A program made the position numbers and the translations under genes. The notes under the pieces are model-generated. The model had not been told where the DNA came from. It searched no databases and worked only from the letters and a program-made list of their open reading frames with translations. From Lentzea albidocapillata (GTDB taxonomy: Bacteria > Actinomycetota > Actinomycetes > Mycobacteriales > Pseudonocardiaceae): a DNA stretch of 64,000 nt. The stretch spans positions 186,001 to 250,000 of the forward strand of contig NZ_JOEA01000001.1 of the NCBI RefSeq assembly GCF_000719115.1, read 5' to 3'. Within the stretch, counting starts at the first letter, position 1, and every line of letters begins with the position of its first letter. Below are positions 43,705 through 52,332 of the stretch, in pieces.

Positions 43705-45365
43705 GTGCCATCACCACGCCGACGAAGCCGGCCAACGCCGCCGCGCGCGTCGCAGGGGCGGCGGCCAACGCTGCCGACGAGCGGTACCACGCGGCCTCTG
43801 GCCTGCGCAAACAGCTGAACAAGGTCTTCCCGACGCACTGGTCGTTCCTGCTCGGCGAGATCGCGCTGTACAGCTTCATCGTGCTGTTGCTGTCGGGCAC
43901 GTACCTCGCCCTGTTCTTCGACCCGTCGATGACCGAGGTCACCTACCAGGGGTCGTTCGAGAACCTGCGCGGTATCGAGATGTCGCGGGCGTTCGCGTCC
44001 ACGCTCGACATCTCCTTCGAGACGCGTGGTGGCCTGTTCGTCCGTCAGGTGCACCACTGGGCGGCGCTGCTGTTCATGGGCGCGATCGTCGTGCACATGT
44101 TCCGGATCTTCTTCACCGGCGCGTTCCGCAAGCCGCGTGAGATCAACTGGGTCATCGGCATCGTGCTGTTCATGCTCGGCGCGATCGAGGGCTTCCTCGG
44201 CTACTCGCTGCCGGACGACCTGCTCTCGGGCACCGGCCTCCGCGTGATGGCGGCGCTGCTGATCTCGTTCCCGGTCATCGGCACCTGGCTGAACTGGCTG
44301 ATGTTCGGCGGGGAGTTCCCCGGCACCGACATCATCCCGATGCTCTACACCGCGCACATCCTGATCATTCCGGCGATCATCCTCGGCCTGATCGCGGCGC
44401 ACCTCGCGCTGGTCTGGTACCAGAAGCACACGCAGTTCCCAGGCGTGGGCCGCAAGGAGACCAACGTCGTCGGCGTCCGCATCATGCCGGTGTTCGCGGC
44501 CAAGGGCGGTGGCTTCTTCGCCATCGTCGTCGGCGTCATCGCGATCATGGGTGGTGTCTTCCAGATCAACCCGATCTGGAACATCGGCCCGTACAACCCC
44601 GCGCAGATCTCCGCCGGCTCGCAGCCCGACTGGTACATGGGCTGGACCGACGGCCTGGTCCGCATCTGGCCCGCGTGGGAGTTCTACCTGGGCAACTACA
44701 CGATCCCGGGTGCGTTCCTGCCGTTCATCCTCGGTCTGCCGCTGCTGACCGGCATCGCGGCGATGTACCCGTGGATCGAGCGCAAGATGACCAAGGACTA
44801 CGCGCACCACAACCTGCTGCAGCGCCCGCGTGACGTGCCCGTCCGCACCGCGCTCGGCTGGATGGCGATCACGTACTTCATGGTCCTGCTGCTCATGGGC
44901 GCGAACGACATCTTCGCCTTCCAGTTCGACATCTCGTTGAACCTGACGACGTGGATGGGCCGCATCGGCATGCTGGTGCTGCCTCCGCTCGCGTACTTCG
45001 TCGCGTACCGGATCTGCATCGGCCTGCAGCGCGGCGACCGCGAGGTGCTCGAGCACGGTGTCGAGACCGGCATCATCAAGCGCCTGCCGCACGGCGAGTT
45101 CATCGAGATCCACCAGCCGCTCGGCCCGGTGGACGACCACGGCCACCCGATCCCGCTCGCCTACCAGGGCGCGTCGGTGCCGAAGAAGATGAACAAGCTC
45201 GGCTCGGCCGGTCACCCGGTCGCCGGCAGCACGTGGTCCCCGGACCCGGTCGAGGAGACCGTGGCCCTGGAGAACGCGCGCAAGACGAAGCACGTCTCCG
45301 AGGGGACCAGCGCCCAGGACGAGGCGAGCGAGCTCGTGGGCAAGCCGTCCGACCCGAAGGCCTGA
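43701..45365 (+). CDS. qcrB: Cytochrome bc1 complex cytochrome b subunit
   Basis: 554 residues, eight membrane helices and a hydrophilic C-terminal extension of ~120 residues as in other actinobacteria. [20 protein letters not shown] and [21 protein letters not shown] contain the haem-ligand His pairs; [13 protein letters not shown] carries the PDWY (PEWY-equivalent) quinol-oxidation motif. Target type of anti-mycobacterial Q203-like drugs. Confidence 0.96.
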   Translation: MSAITTPTKPANAAARVAGAAANAADERYHAASGLRKQLNKVFPTHWSFLLGEIALYSFIVLLLSGTYLALFFDPSMTEVTYQGSFENLRGIEMSRAFASTLDISFETRGGLFVRQVHHWAALLFMGAIVVHMFRIFFTGAFRKPREINWVIGIVLFMLGAIEGFLGYSLPDDLLSGTGLRVMAALLISFPVIGTWLNWLMFGGEFPGTDIIPMLYTAHILIIPAIILGLIAAHLALVWYQKHTQFPGVGRKETNVVGVRIMPVFAAKGGGFFAIVVGVIAIMGGVFQINPIWNIGPYNPAQISAGSQPDWYMGWTDGLVRIWPAWEFYLGNYTIPGAFLPFILGLPLLTGIAAMYPWIERKMTKDYAHHNLLQRPRDVPVRTALGWMAITYFMVLLLMGANDIFAFQFDISLNLTTWMGRIGMLVLPPLAYFVAYRICIGLQRGDREVLEHGVETGIIKRLPHGEFIEIHQPLGPVDDHGHPIPLAYQGASVPKKMNKLGSAGHPVAGSTWSPDPVEETVALENARKTKHVSEGTSAQDEASELVGKPSDPKA

Positions 45366-45379
45366 CCCACCGCTGAACG

Positions 45380-45414
45380 ACGAAGGCCCCCGTGATCTTC
45401 ACGGGGGCCTTCGT
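45380..45414 (+). terminator. Terminator of ctaE-qcrCAB operon
   Basis: 16-bp stem ACGAAGGCCCCCGTGA / TCACGGGGGCCTTCGT, 3-nt loop, followed by TCTGTCTGT. Confidence 0.8.
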
Positions 45415-45440
45415 TCTGTCTGTGGCTGCTGTGCCGACTG

Positions 45441-45725
45441 TCAGGCGTCGTCCAGACCGATGGAGAACGCGGCCTCGTCGTCGCGCTTCGAGTAGCTGCG
45501 GAACGCGATGTGCGTGTCGGTGTTCAGCACGCCCGCGACCTTGCTGATCTTGCCGGGCACCAGTGCGGCGAGGTCCTCGTGCTTGCTGACCCGCACCAGC
45601 GCGATCAGGTCCACGTCACCGGCGCAGGAGTACACCTCGGTGACTCCGTCGATGTCGGCGATCTCCTGCGCGGCCTCGGGAATGCGTTCGGCGGCGGCCT
45701 GGATCAGCACGATGGCGGTGACCAC
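45441..45725 (-). CDS. Lrp/AsnC-type ligand-binding (RAM) domain protein
   Basis: 94 residues comprising only the alpha/beta RAM domain (AIVLIQAAAERIPEAAQEIADIDGVTEVYSCAGDVDLIALV), no DNA-binding helix-turn-helix. Such stand-alone proteins sense amino acids. GTG chosen because GAGGAGG lies 5 nt upstream. An in-frame longer start exists but includes the ribosome site. Confidence 0.85.
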   Translation of the reverse strand: MVTAIVLIQAAAERIPEAAQEIADIDGVTEVYSCAGDVDLIALVRVSKHEDLAALVPGKISKVAGVLNTDTHIAFRSYSKRDDEAAFSIGLDDA

Positions 45726-45862
45726 GGCTTCCTCCTCGGGTCTGGGCTCCGGTGTCTCAAGCACCCGTAGTCTGCCCTACCGCCTGATCACCTGCGTGAG
45801 GACGTCGCCGCTCGCGAAGCCCGAGCCGCACACAGCCCGCGCGTGTCTCTTTGTCGACTTCC

Positions 45863-45960
45863 CAACTGATATATCGGTTGCCGCCACTGCCTCTGACCTG
45901 CACTTACCCCCCTTATGCAAAAAACGTTTGCGGACGTCCGCAAACGTTTTTTGCATAAGG
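45863..45960. repeat. Composite repeat B, with perfect 50-bp palindrome
   Basis: CAACTGATATATCGGTTG (AT-rich element 12), then GCCTCTGACCTGC, then a perfect palindrome whose left half is CCTTATGCAAAAAACGTTTG + CGGAC. Lies 3' of the DEDD exonuclease gene (leftward) and upstream of the RAM-domain gene. The same arrangement, with a different hairpin sequence, is at 61603-61702. Confidence 0.8.
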
Positions 45961-45984
45961 GCTGTGCAACGAGGTGTTTCGGGG

Positions 45985-47685
45985 TCAGTTCCAGCGGTCG
46001 TGGAGGGGGCGGGCGCCCGCGGCTTGTTCGGCCCACGGCACCCATGCCGCGGCGGCGCCGGCGGGGGACGACCACGGCTCGTCCGCGTAGACCAGGCGGG
46101 TGCCCGGCTGGTCGAGCCAGCGCAGGACGACCGCGGCCTCTTCCGGAGGTGCGCCTCGCAGCGGGCCGGGGCTCGGGACGACTGTCTCCGCTGAGGCGAC
46201 GAGTGCGTCGACCACCGGCATCGGGCGGGTGCCGCGGCGGGCGACTCCGGCGGAGGCGAGGCGGCCGTAGCGCACGACCGAGAACTCCCAGCCGCCTTCA
46301 CGGTCGGGTCTGGCGGCCACGAGCTGGGGAAGTGCGGCGAGGGCTGCCAGGCGCTGGGCTCGGTCCAGGGACCGGACCAGGCCTGCCAGGCGGTCGCGGT
46401 GGCGGGCGGCCTCCTCGAAGCGTTCGGCCGAGGCCAGGCCGCCGAGCTGGGTGACGAGCGTGCGTAACGGGTCCGCGCTGCGGCCCACGACCAGATCGCG
46501 CACGGCGACCACGGCAGGGGAGTACTCGTCGACCGTCTGCCGGCCCGCGCAGGGGGCCTTGCAGCGGTCGAGCTCGGCCAGGGCGCACGGGGAGGCGCGT
46601 TGGTTCGTGGCCGGGATCTTGATGGTGCACGAGCGCAGCGGTACGGCGTCCAGCAGTGCGTCCGCGACCGACTCGGCTGCCTTTCGGGTGCGGAACGGGC
46701 CCAACGCGCCGTCTCGTGGGACCTTGACCAGTGAGATCCGGGGGAACGGCTCATCGGTCAGCGTCAGCCACCAGGCGTGGTGGGGGTTCTTCGAACGCCG
46801 GTTGTAGGCGGGGCGGTGCGCGCGCAGGAGCCGGAGTTCGCGCACCTCGGCCTCCAGCGGGTGGGAGCACTCCACGGCGTCGACACGCACGGCGAGGGCG
46901 ACCATCTCGCGCAGCCTGCGCCGGCCCTCGCTCGCCGTGAAGTACTGGCGGACCCGGCGCCGCAGGTCTGACGCCGTGCCGACGTAGAGGACCTCCTCCT
47001 TCGGGCCGCGGAAGAGGTACACGCCCGGCGTGGACGGCAGGTGGGCGGCCAGCGAGCGTTTGCGGCGTTGTTCCGGTGTCACCTCGGGCAGGTATGCCAG
47101 CAGTTCTTCCAGAGAGTGCACGCCCACGTTCCCGACGCGCTCCAGCAGCGTGTGCAGCACCTCGACGGTGGTGCGGGCGTCGGCCAGCGCCCGGTGCGTC
47201 GGCTTGGTCTCCGTGTGGAACAGGTCCGAGAGCGCGGACAGCCGGCACGACGGCGCCTCGTCGCGGCTCAGCACCCTCCGCGCCAGCTTCACGGTGCAGA
47301 CGACCGACGGCTTCGGCCAGCGGTAGCCGTGGCGTTCGCAGGCGGCCTTCATGAAGGTGACGTCGAAGCCCGAGTTGTGCGCCACCAGGACGGATCCGGC
47401 CGCGAACTCCAGGAACGCGGGCAGCACCGTCTTCATGGTCGGCGCGCCCGTCACCATCAACTGCGTGATCCCGGTCAGCTGCGCCACCATCGGCGGGATG
47501 CCGCGCTCCGGGTCGACGAGCGTGGCGAACTCGCCGAGGACCTGGCCGCCGCGCACCTTCACCGCGCCGATCTCGGTGACGGCGTCCTCCTCGGCACTGC
47601 CGCCCGTGGTCTCCAGGTCGAAGACGACGAACGTCGTGTCGCGCAGGGGCGTCCCGAGCTCGTCGAAGGACAGTTGTCCGGTCAC
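45985..47685 (-). CDS. DEDDh 3'-5' exonuclease with UvrC-like GIY-YIG domain
   Basis: 566 residues. Exonuclease domain (~15-190) with FVVFDLETTG, AHNSGFDVTFM and HRALADARTT (DEDDh residues). Then a GIY-YIG region (~225-300: GVYLFRGPKEEVLYVGTASDLRRRVRQYF) and a C-terminal UvrC-like part with CSHPLEAEVREL and Cys-rich CALAELDRCKAPCAGRQ. Known in actinobacteria at the Rv2191 position; probably DNA repair. GTG start at the conserved TGQLSFDELG; its ribosome site is weak. Confidence 0.92.
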   Translation of the reverse strand: MTGQLSFDELGTPLRDTTFVVFDLETTGGSAEEDAVTEIGAVKVRGGQVLGEFATLVDPERGIPPMVAQLTGITQLMVTGAPTMKTVLPAFLEFAAGSVLVAHNSGFDVTFMKAACERHGYRWPKPSVVCTVKLARRVLSRDEAPSCRLSALSDLFHTETKPTHRALADARTTVEVLHTLLERVGNVGVHSLEELLAYLPEVTPEQRRKRSLAAHLPSTPGVYLFRGPKEEVLYVGTASDLRRRVRQYFTASEGRRRLREMVALAVRVDAVECSHPLEAEVRELRLLRAHRPAYNRRSKNPHHAWWLTLTDEPFPRISLVKVPRDGALGPFRTRKAAESVADALLDAVPLRSCTIKIPATNQRASPCALAELDRCKAPCAGRQTVDEYSPAVVAVRDLVVGRSADPLRTLVTQLGGLASAERFEEAARHRDRLAGLVRSLDRAQRLAALAALPQLVAARPDREGGWEFSVVRYGRLASAGVARRGTRPMPVVDALVASAETVVPSPGPLRGAPPEEAAVVLRWLDQPGTRLVYADEPWSSPAGAAAAWVPWAEQAAGARPLHDRWN

Positions 47686-47856
47686 GTGGCTGACGTTAGC
47701 GACGGGGTCTGACAATTTTTTGAGCTGATCTTCGGTGGCGCTCTGACCTGCGGTTGCTCCATTGGAGTGGTGATCGGGTGATCTTTTCCAGATCGTTGTT
47801 GCGAAGGGCGGACACGTCCGTGCGTTGACCGAGTGCCGGGGCTCTAGCCTGATGGG

Positions 47857-49227
47857 GTGCCCGACCCGATGCCCGAGCCCGAGTTCGACCAGCCTGCCGA
47901 TGACGCAGGTGAGTCCGCGGATGATTCCACTGTCGAATCCTCTGTGGACTGGTCGGCCCTGCCGGAGCCGTTGCGGGTGAGGCTCGCCGAGTTGGGGGCG
48001 GACGCGCTGGGCGAGATGGCGAAGGTCGACGTGCCCCAGCACCTGCGGCCGGTGGCGAAGTTCGCCCCGACCAAACGCGCCCGTCTGGGTGGCGTGCAGG
48101 TCGTGGCCGGCCTGCGGGACTCCGCGAACTTCCGCACCGCCGTGGTCGAGTGGCTGCGCAAGAACAGGCCGTCGACGCTCGAGGTGACCTCGCCGGACCC
48201 GATGACGGCGGCCGCGGCGGCGGTGCTGACCGGTGACGAGGTCGCGCTGCACTACGTGGAGCTGGTGACGCGCCGGGTGGGCGACGCGACGCTGCGAGCC
48301 GAACGGGACGCGGCCGTCGTGCGCGCGGAACGGCTGGAGAGCGAGCTGGAACGGCTGCGGTCCGAGCGCAGCCAGCTCGACGGCGCCACCGAACGCGTCC
48401 GCGCGGATGCCGAGGTCGAGCTGGAACGCCTGCGCAAGCGGTTGCGCGAGCAGGGCGTGAAGCTGCGCGAGGCCAAGGACGCCGCCGAGGCGGCGGCCGC
48501 CGAGGTGCACAAGATCCAGGAGCGCACCGCGGACGAGGTCAAGCGCCTGTCCGCCGAGCGCGACCGGGAGCGCGAACGCGCCGAGACCGAACGTGGCAAG
48601 GCGCAGCGCGCGATCGCCGACGCCGAGGTGGCCCGGCAGTCCGCACGGGAGGCCCGGCAGGCCGACGAGGTGCGGCTCGCGCTGCTCGTGGACACCCTCG
48701 ACGGCGCCGTGACGGGACTGCGCCGCGAGCTGGCTCTGGGAGAAGGCGCCGGGCCGCGTCCCGCCGATCTCGTGCGGGGTGCCAGCGCGTCGCAGGGGGT
48801 CGTGGGCAGGGTGGAGGACCCCGCGGCTCTGGATCGGCTGCTGGCGTTGCCCGTGGTGCACCTGGTGGTGGACGGCTACAACGTCACGAAGACCGGCTAT
48901 CCGGAGCTGTCGCTGTCGGATCAACGCGATCGGCTGGTGCACCAGCTGGCGGTGCTGGCCGCGCGCACGGGTGCCGAGGTGACGCTGGTGTTCGACGGCG
49001 CCGGGGTGGTGGCCGTACCCGCGGCTGCCCCTCGTGGCGTGCGCGTGCTCTTCAGCGACCCCGGTGTTCTGGCCGATGACGTGATTCGTGCACTGGTCAC
49101 CGCGGAGCCCGAGGGGCGGCCCGTGGTGGTGGTGACGTCGGACCGAGCGGTCGCGGATTCGGTGCGCCGTCGTGGCGCGCACCCGGTGCCGTCCGCTGTG
49201 TTGCTGGCCCGTCTCGGGCGTGTTTGA
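47857..49227 (+). CDS. NYN-domain RNA-binding/nuclease-like protein
   Basis: 456 residues. N-terminal ~130 residues soluble; a long Glu/Arg/Ala coiled coil (~145-270); C-terminal NYN (PIN-like) domain with VVHLVVDGYNVTKTGYPEL, VTLVFDGAG and VVVTSDRAVAD, acidic residues of the YacP/Rae1-like nuclease site. Likely cleaves or binds RNA. Transcribed divergently from the exonuclease. Confidence 0.88.
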   Translation: MPDPMPEPEFDQPADDAGESADDSTVESSVDWSALPEPLRVRLAELGADALGEMAKVDVPQHLRPVAKFAPTKRARLGGVQVVAGLRDSANFRTAVVEWLRKNRPSTLEVTSPDPMTAAAAAVLTGDEVALHYVELVTRRVGDATLRAERDAAVVRAERLESELERLRSERSQLDGATERVRADAEVELERLRKRLREQGVKLREAKDAAEAAAAEVHKIQERTADEVKRLSAERDRERERAETERGKAQRAIADAEVARQSAREARQADEVRLALLVDTLDGAVTGLRRELALGEGAGPRPADLVRGASASQGVVGRVEDPAALDRLLALPVVHLVVDGYNVTKTGYPELSLSDQRDRLVHQLAVLAARTGAEVTLVFDGAGVVAVPAAAPRGVRVLFSDPGVLADDVIRALVTAEPEGRPVVVVTSDRAVADSVRRRGAHPVPSAVLLARLGRV

Positions 49228-49292
49228 TCACCCGGTAGCCTGACGCCGTCGATCTTGGCGGTCTTGTTCTGGCGAGGGGGATCGGCGACCTC

Positions 49293-50297
49293 ATGTCGCG
49301 CAACTTCACCCGTGGTTTCCTGGTTCTCCTGCTGCTCCTCCCGGTCGCTCCGGCCGTGTCCTCGGCCGCGCAGCCGGCCGATCCCGCGCGTGCGTACGCG
49401 GATCTGACAGCGCAGGCGACGAAGCTCAACGAGGAAGTCCTGCGCGCTCAGGAAGACCTCGTCCAGCGCAAGGCCGAGCTCGACCGCGCGACCGCGACAG
49501 TGGTGGCGGCGCAGCAGATCGAGCGGCAGGCCAAGCGCGACGAGGACGACTACCAGGGGCAGGTCGACCTCATCGCCCAGGCGTCGTTCGAGGGGGCGCG
49601 GTTCAACCAGCTGTCGGCGCTGCTCGTCGCGGACTCGCAGCAGGACTTCCTGAACCGCCTCGAGATGATGCGGATGCTCGCCTCCGACAAGGCGGAGTCG
49701 CTCGCACGGCTGTCCGCCGCGGTGGAGAAGGCCCGTCAGGCGCACCAGGTGGCGGAGAGCGCGCGGGCGCGTGCCGCGGAGACGACCGCGGCGGCCGAGA
49801 AGCTGAAGAGTGACCTGGACGCGCGCAACCAGGCGCTGCAGGCGCAGATAAACCAGGTGCGGACGGCGCTGACGCGGTTGCCCGCCCCCGTCGTGAACCA
49901 GCTGCGCGACCCCGGCGACCGCTCGCAGGTCAGCGTGCCGTCCGGGGTGGCGGGTCTCGCCCTGACGTTCGCGCTGGGGCAGCGTGGGGACGACTACCAG
50001 TACGGCGGCACAGGGCCTGAGCGGTGGGACTGCGCGGGACTGACGATGAAGGCCTATGCGGCCGCGGGCTTCACGATTCCGCGCACCTCGGGCGGACAGG
50101 CCGGAGTCGGGCGCGCGGTGTCGCGTGGCGATGTCCGCGCGGGCGACCTGATCATCTACTACTCGAGCCGTTCGCACGTGGCCATGGCGGTCGACAACGC
50201 ACGGGCGGTGCACGCCTCCACCGAGGGCCAGCCGGTGAAGATCGCACCGATCGACACCATCGGGCCCATCGCCGTGATTCGGCGCATCGAGGGCTAG
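49293..50297 (+). CDS. Secreted NlpC/P60 cell-wall hydrolase (RipA-like)
   Basis: 334 residues. Sec signal (LVLLLLLPVAPAVSSAAQP), a long coiled coil (~40-200), and a C-terminal NlpC/P60 domain with catalytic Cys in RWDCAGLTMKAY, His in SRSHVAMAVD and a following polar residue. Usually cleaves D-Glu-mDAP in peptidoglycan during division. Rv2190c position. Confidence 0.92.
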   Translation: MSRNFTRGFLVLLLLLPVAPAVSSAAQPADPARAYADLTAQATKLNEEVLRAQEDLVQRKAELDRATATVVAAQQIERQAKRDEDDYQGQVDLIAQASFEGARFNQLSALLVADSQQDFLNRLEMMRMLASDKAESLARLSAAVEKARQAHQVAESARARAAETTAAAEKLKSDLDARNQALQAQINQVRTALTRLPAPVVNQLRDPGDRSQVSVPSGVAGLALTFALGQRGDDYQYGGTGPERWDCAGLTMKAYAAAGFTIPRTSGGQAGVGRAVSRGDVRAGDLIIYYSSRSHVAMAVDNARAVHASTEGQPVKIAPIDTIGPIAVIRRIEG

Positions 50298-50307
50298 CGT
50301 TGCGCCG

Positions 50308-51075
50308 GTGAAGCACCTCCGGACGTTGCTGGCGGTCACCGTCGCCATGACGTTCCTGCTGGGCGTCAGCGTTGCACTACGGCCCGTTGAATTGCAGCCG
50401 ACCGCAACAACCCATTGCAATGAGGCGGTGCTGACGGCTGCTTCTGGCACTGTGAGCAGCAGTTCTTGTGATGGCGCGCTGGCATCGCGGGTATCGGGGT
50501 TGCTGGACTCCTCGGTGCGCGACGTCGCCGATATATTGGATATCAGTTGGGTTCGGCGGGTCGACGTCGTCGTTCCGGCATCGGACACCGAGCTCGTGTC
50601 GCTCGTCGGGCCCGCGTTCGCGGACATGGCCGGGGTCGCCATCAGGGACGGTTCCGGGCAGCGCGTCATCATCAACCGGGTACGCGCGTCGACGTTGTCG
50701 GACGTGGAGTTGAGCGTGCTGCTGAGGCACGAGATCACGCATGTCGCGACGCGCGACCTGACCACGGACTCGGCCCCGCTGTGGCTGGTCGAGGGGTTCG
50801 CGGACTGGGTGGCGTTCCACGGCACGGGGCTGTCGCTTCGTCAGGCCGCGCCGCTGCTGAAGTCGGACGTCTCGGCGTTGCCGGTCGACTTCGGCGGCTC
50901 GGGGCGTGATCTCGCGTACCAGCAGGCGTACTCGATCATGGTCTACCTCCAGTCGAGGCTGGGGGAGCGGGGTGTCGTGGACTTCTTCCTGCGGCACGCG
51001 TCCTTGTCCGCAGTGGACGCTGGTGTCATCGACGTGGCGGGCTGGCGCGAGTTTCTGAAAACGAGCATCGGATAG
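50308..51075 (+). CDS. Secreted zinc metallopeptidase (HExxH, gluzincin-like)
   Basis: 255 residues. N-terminal signal anchor (LLAVTVAMTFLLGVSVAL), zinc motif HEITH (LLRHEITHVATRD) and a downstream Glu ligand in LVEGFADWVAFHG, the HExxH...E layout. No closer family recognised. GTG start 11 nt after the NlpC gene, so likely cotranscribed. VADILDISWVRR is encoded by an AT-rich palindrome, and CATTGCAATGAG nearby matches the TTGCAATGAG end of the composite repeats. Confidence 0.83.
   Translation: MKHLRTLLAVTVAMTFLLGVSVALRPVELQPTATTHCNEAVLTAASGTVSSSSCDGALASRVSGLLDSSVRDVADILDISWVRRVDVVVPASDTELVSLVGPAFADMAGVAIRDGSGQRVIINRVRASTLSDVELSVLLRHEITHVATRDLTTDSAPLWLVEGFADWVAFHGTGLSLRQAAPLLKSDVSALPVDFGGSGRDLAYQQAYSIMVYLQSRLGERGVVDFFLRHASLSAVDAGVIDVAGWREFLKTSIG
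50530..50544. repeat. AT-rich palindromic element 13, inside peptidase gene
   Basis: GATATATTGGATATC, in frame, encoding D-I-L-D-I in the extracytoplasmic part before the catalytic domain. Confidence 0.7.
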
Positions 51076-51085
51076 CGTTGAGTTC

Positions 51086-52189
51086 GTGCGTCGAACTCTG
51101 CTGGTGACCAACGACTTCCCGCCCCGCCCCGGTGGCATCCAGTCCTACCTGCACGCTTTGGCGACACGCCTGCCCGCGGACTCGCTCGTCGTCTACGCGC
51201 CGAAGTGGAAGGGTGCGGAGGAGTTCGACGCCGAGCAGCCGTTCCCGGTGGTGCGGCATCCCACGTCGCTGATGCTGCCGACGCCGGACGTCCTTGCCCG
51301 CGCGCGTGACATCGCCCGTGCCGAGTCGTGCGAGGCAGCGTGGTTCGGGGCGGCGGCACCGCTGGCGTTGCTGGCGCCGTCACTCGGTCTGAGCCGTGCG
51401 GTGGCGTCCACGCACGGGCACGAGGTCGGCTGGTCGATGCTGCCGGTGGCGCGGCAGGCGCTGCGGGCGATCGGGTCCGGAGTGGACGTCGTGACCTACG
51501 TCAGCCGCTACACCCGCTCCCGGTTCTCGGCGGCGTTCGGGCCGATGGCGGCGCTGGAGCATCTACCGTCCGGTGTGGACACCGAGCAGTACCGCCCCGA
51601 TCCTGCCGCGGGTGCCGAGATGCGCCGCCGGTACGGGCTGGGCGACCGGCCGGTGATCGTGTGCGTGTCGCGCCTGGTGCCGCGCAAGGGCCAGGACGTC
51701 CTGATCCGCGCGCTGCCGCTCATCCAGCGCTCGGTGCCGGACGCCGCCCTGCTGATCGTCGGCGGCGGGCCGTACCGCAAGACGCTCGAGAAGATGGCCG
51801 CCGGTTCCCGCGACATCGTGCTGACCGGCTCGGTGCCGTGGGAGGAACTGCCCGCGCACTACAACGCCGGCGACGTCTTCGCGATGCCCTGCCGCACGCG
51901 CGGCCGTGGCCTCGACGTCGAAGGGCTCGGCATCGTCTACCTCGAAGCCTCCGCGGCCGGGCTGCCCGTCGTGGCCGGACGGTCCGGCGGCGCCCCGGAG
52001 ACCGTGCGGGACGGCATCACCGGCAACATCGTCGACGGACTCGACGTCGAGAACGTCGCCGCGCGGATCGCCTCGCTGCTCGCCGATCCCGAGACGGCGG
52101 CCAAGATGGGACGCGCCGGCCGCGAGTGGGTCAGCGACCACTGGCGCTGGGACCAGCTCGCACACCGCCTCGAGAACCTCTTCGGCTGA
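51086..52189 (+). CDS. pimB: GDP-mannose-dependent PIM mannosyltransferase (GT4)
   Basis: 367 residues. LVTNDFPPRPGGIQSYLHALA, SRLVPRKGQDVLIRALPLI and the donor-site EGLGIVYLEASAAGLPVVAG with the EX7E glutamates. Adds the second mannose to phosphatidylinositol mannoside on the cytoplasmic face. Rv2188c position. GTG start. Followed by a long AT-rich palindrome. Confidence 0.92.
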   Translation: MRRTLLVTNDFPPRPGGIQSYLHALATRLPADSLVVYAPKWKGAEEFDAEQPFPVVRHPTSLMLPTPDVLARARDIARAESCEAAWFGAAAPLALLAPSLGLSRAVASTHGHEVGWSMLPVARQALRAIGSGVDVVTYVSRYTRSRFSAAFGPMAALEHLPSGVDTEQYRPDPAAGAEMRRRYGLGDRPVIVCVSRLVPRKGQDVLIRALPLIQRSVPDAALLIVGGGPYRKTLEKMAAGSRDIVLTGSVPWEELPAHYNAGDVFAMPCRTRGRGLDVEGLGIVYLEASAAGLPVVAGRSGGAPETVRDGITGNIVDGLDVENVAARIASLLADPETAAKMGRAGREWVSDHWRWDQLAHRLENLFG

Positions 52190-52190
52190 C

Positions 52191-52236
52191 CGATATCCAA
52201 TATCCAATATCCGATATATTGGATATTGGATATTGG
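52191..52236. repeat. AT-rich palindromic element 14, extended
   Basis: The longest family member: three ATATCC-type half repeats (GATATCCAATATCCAATATC) mirrored by three GGATAT-type repeats, giving a nearly perfect 40-bp palindrome with only two central bases unpaired. It begins 2 nt after the pimB stop. Confidence 0.85.
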
Positions 52237-52275
52237 AACGGGCGTGCGAAATGTCGTACGATAAGACAACGTTGT

Positions 52276-52314
52276 CATCCACCCAGCGATATATGGCATA
52301 TCGCTGGGTGGATG
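52276..52314. terminator. Hairpin with AT-palindrome core between convergent genes
   Basis: Perfect 17-bp stem CATCCACCCAGCGATAT / ATATCGCTGGGTGGATG, 5-nt loop ATGGC. The inner part is AT-rich element 15 (GATATATGGCATATC), the outer part is GC-rich like an ordinary terminator. Located 19 nt beyond the leftward AfsR-type gene's stop. Confidence 0.75.
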
Positions 52315-52332
52315 AAGTGGATCAGGAAAGGG

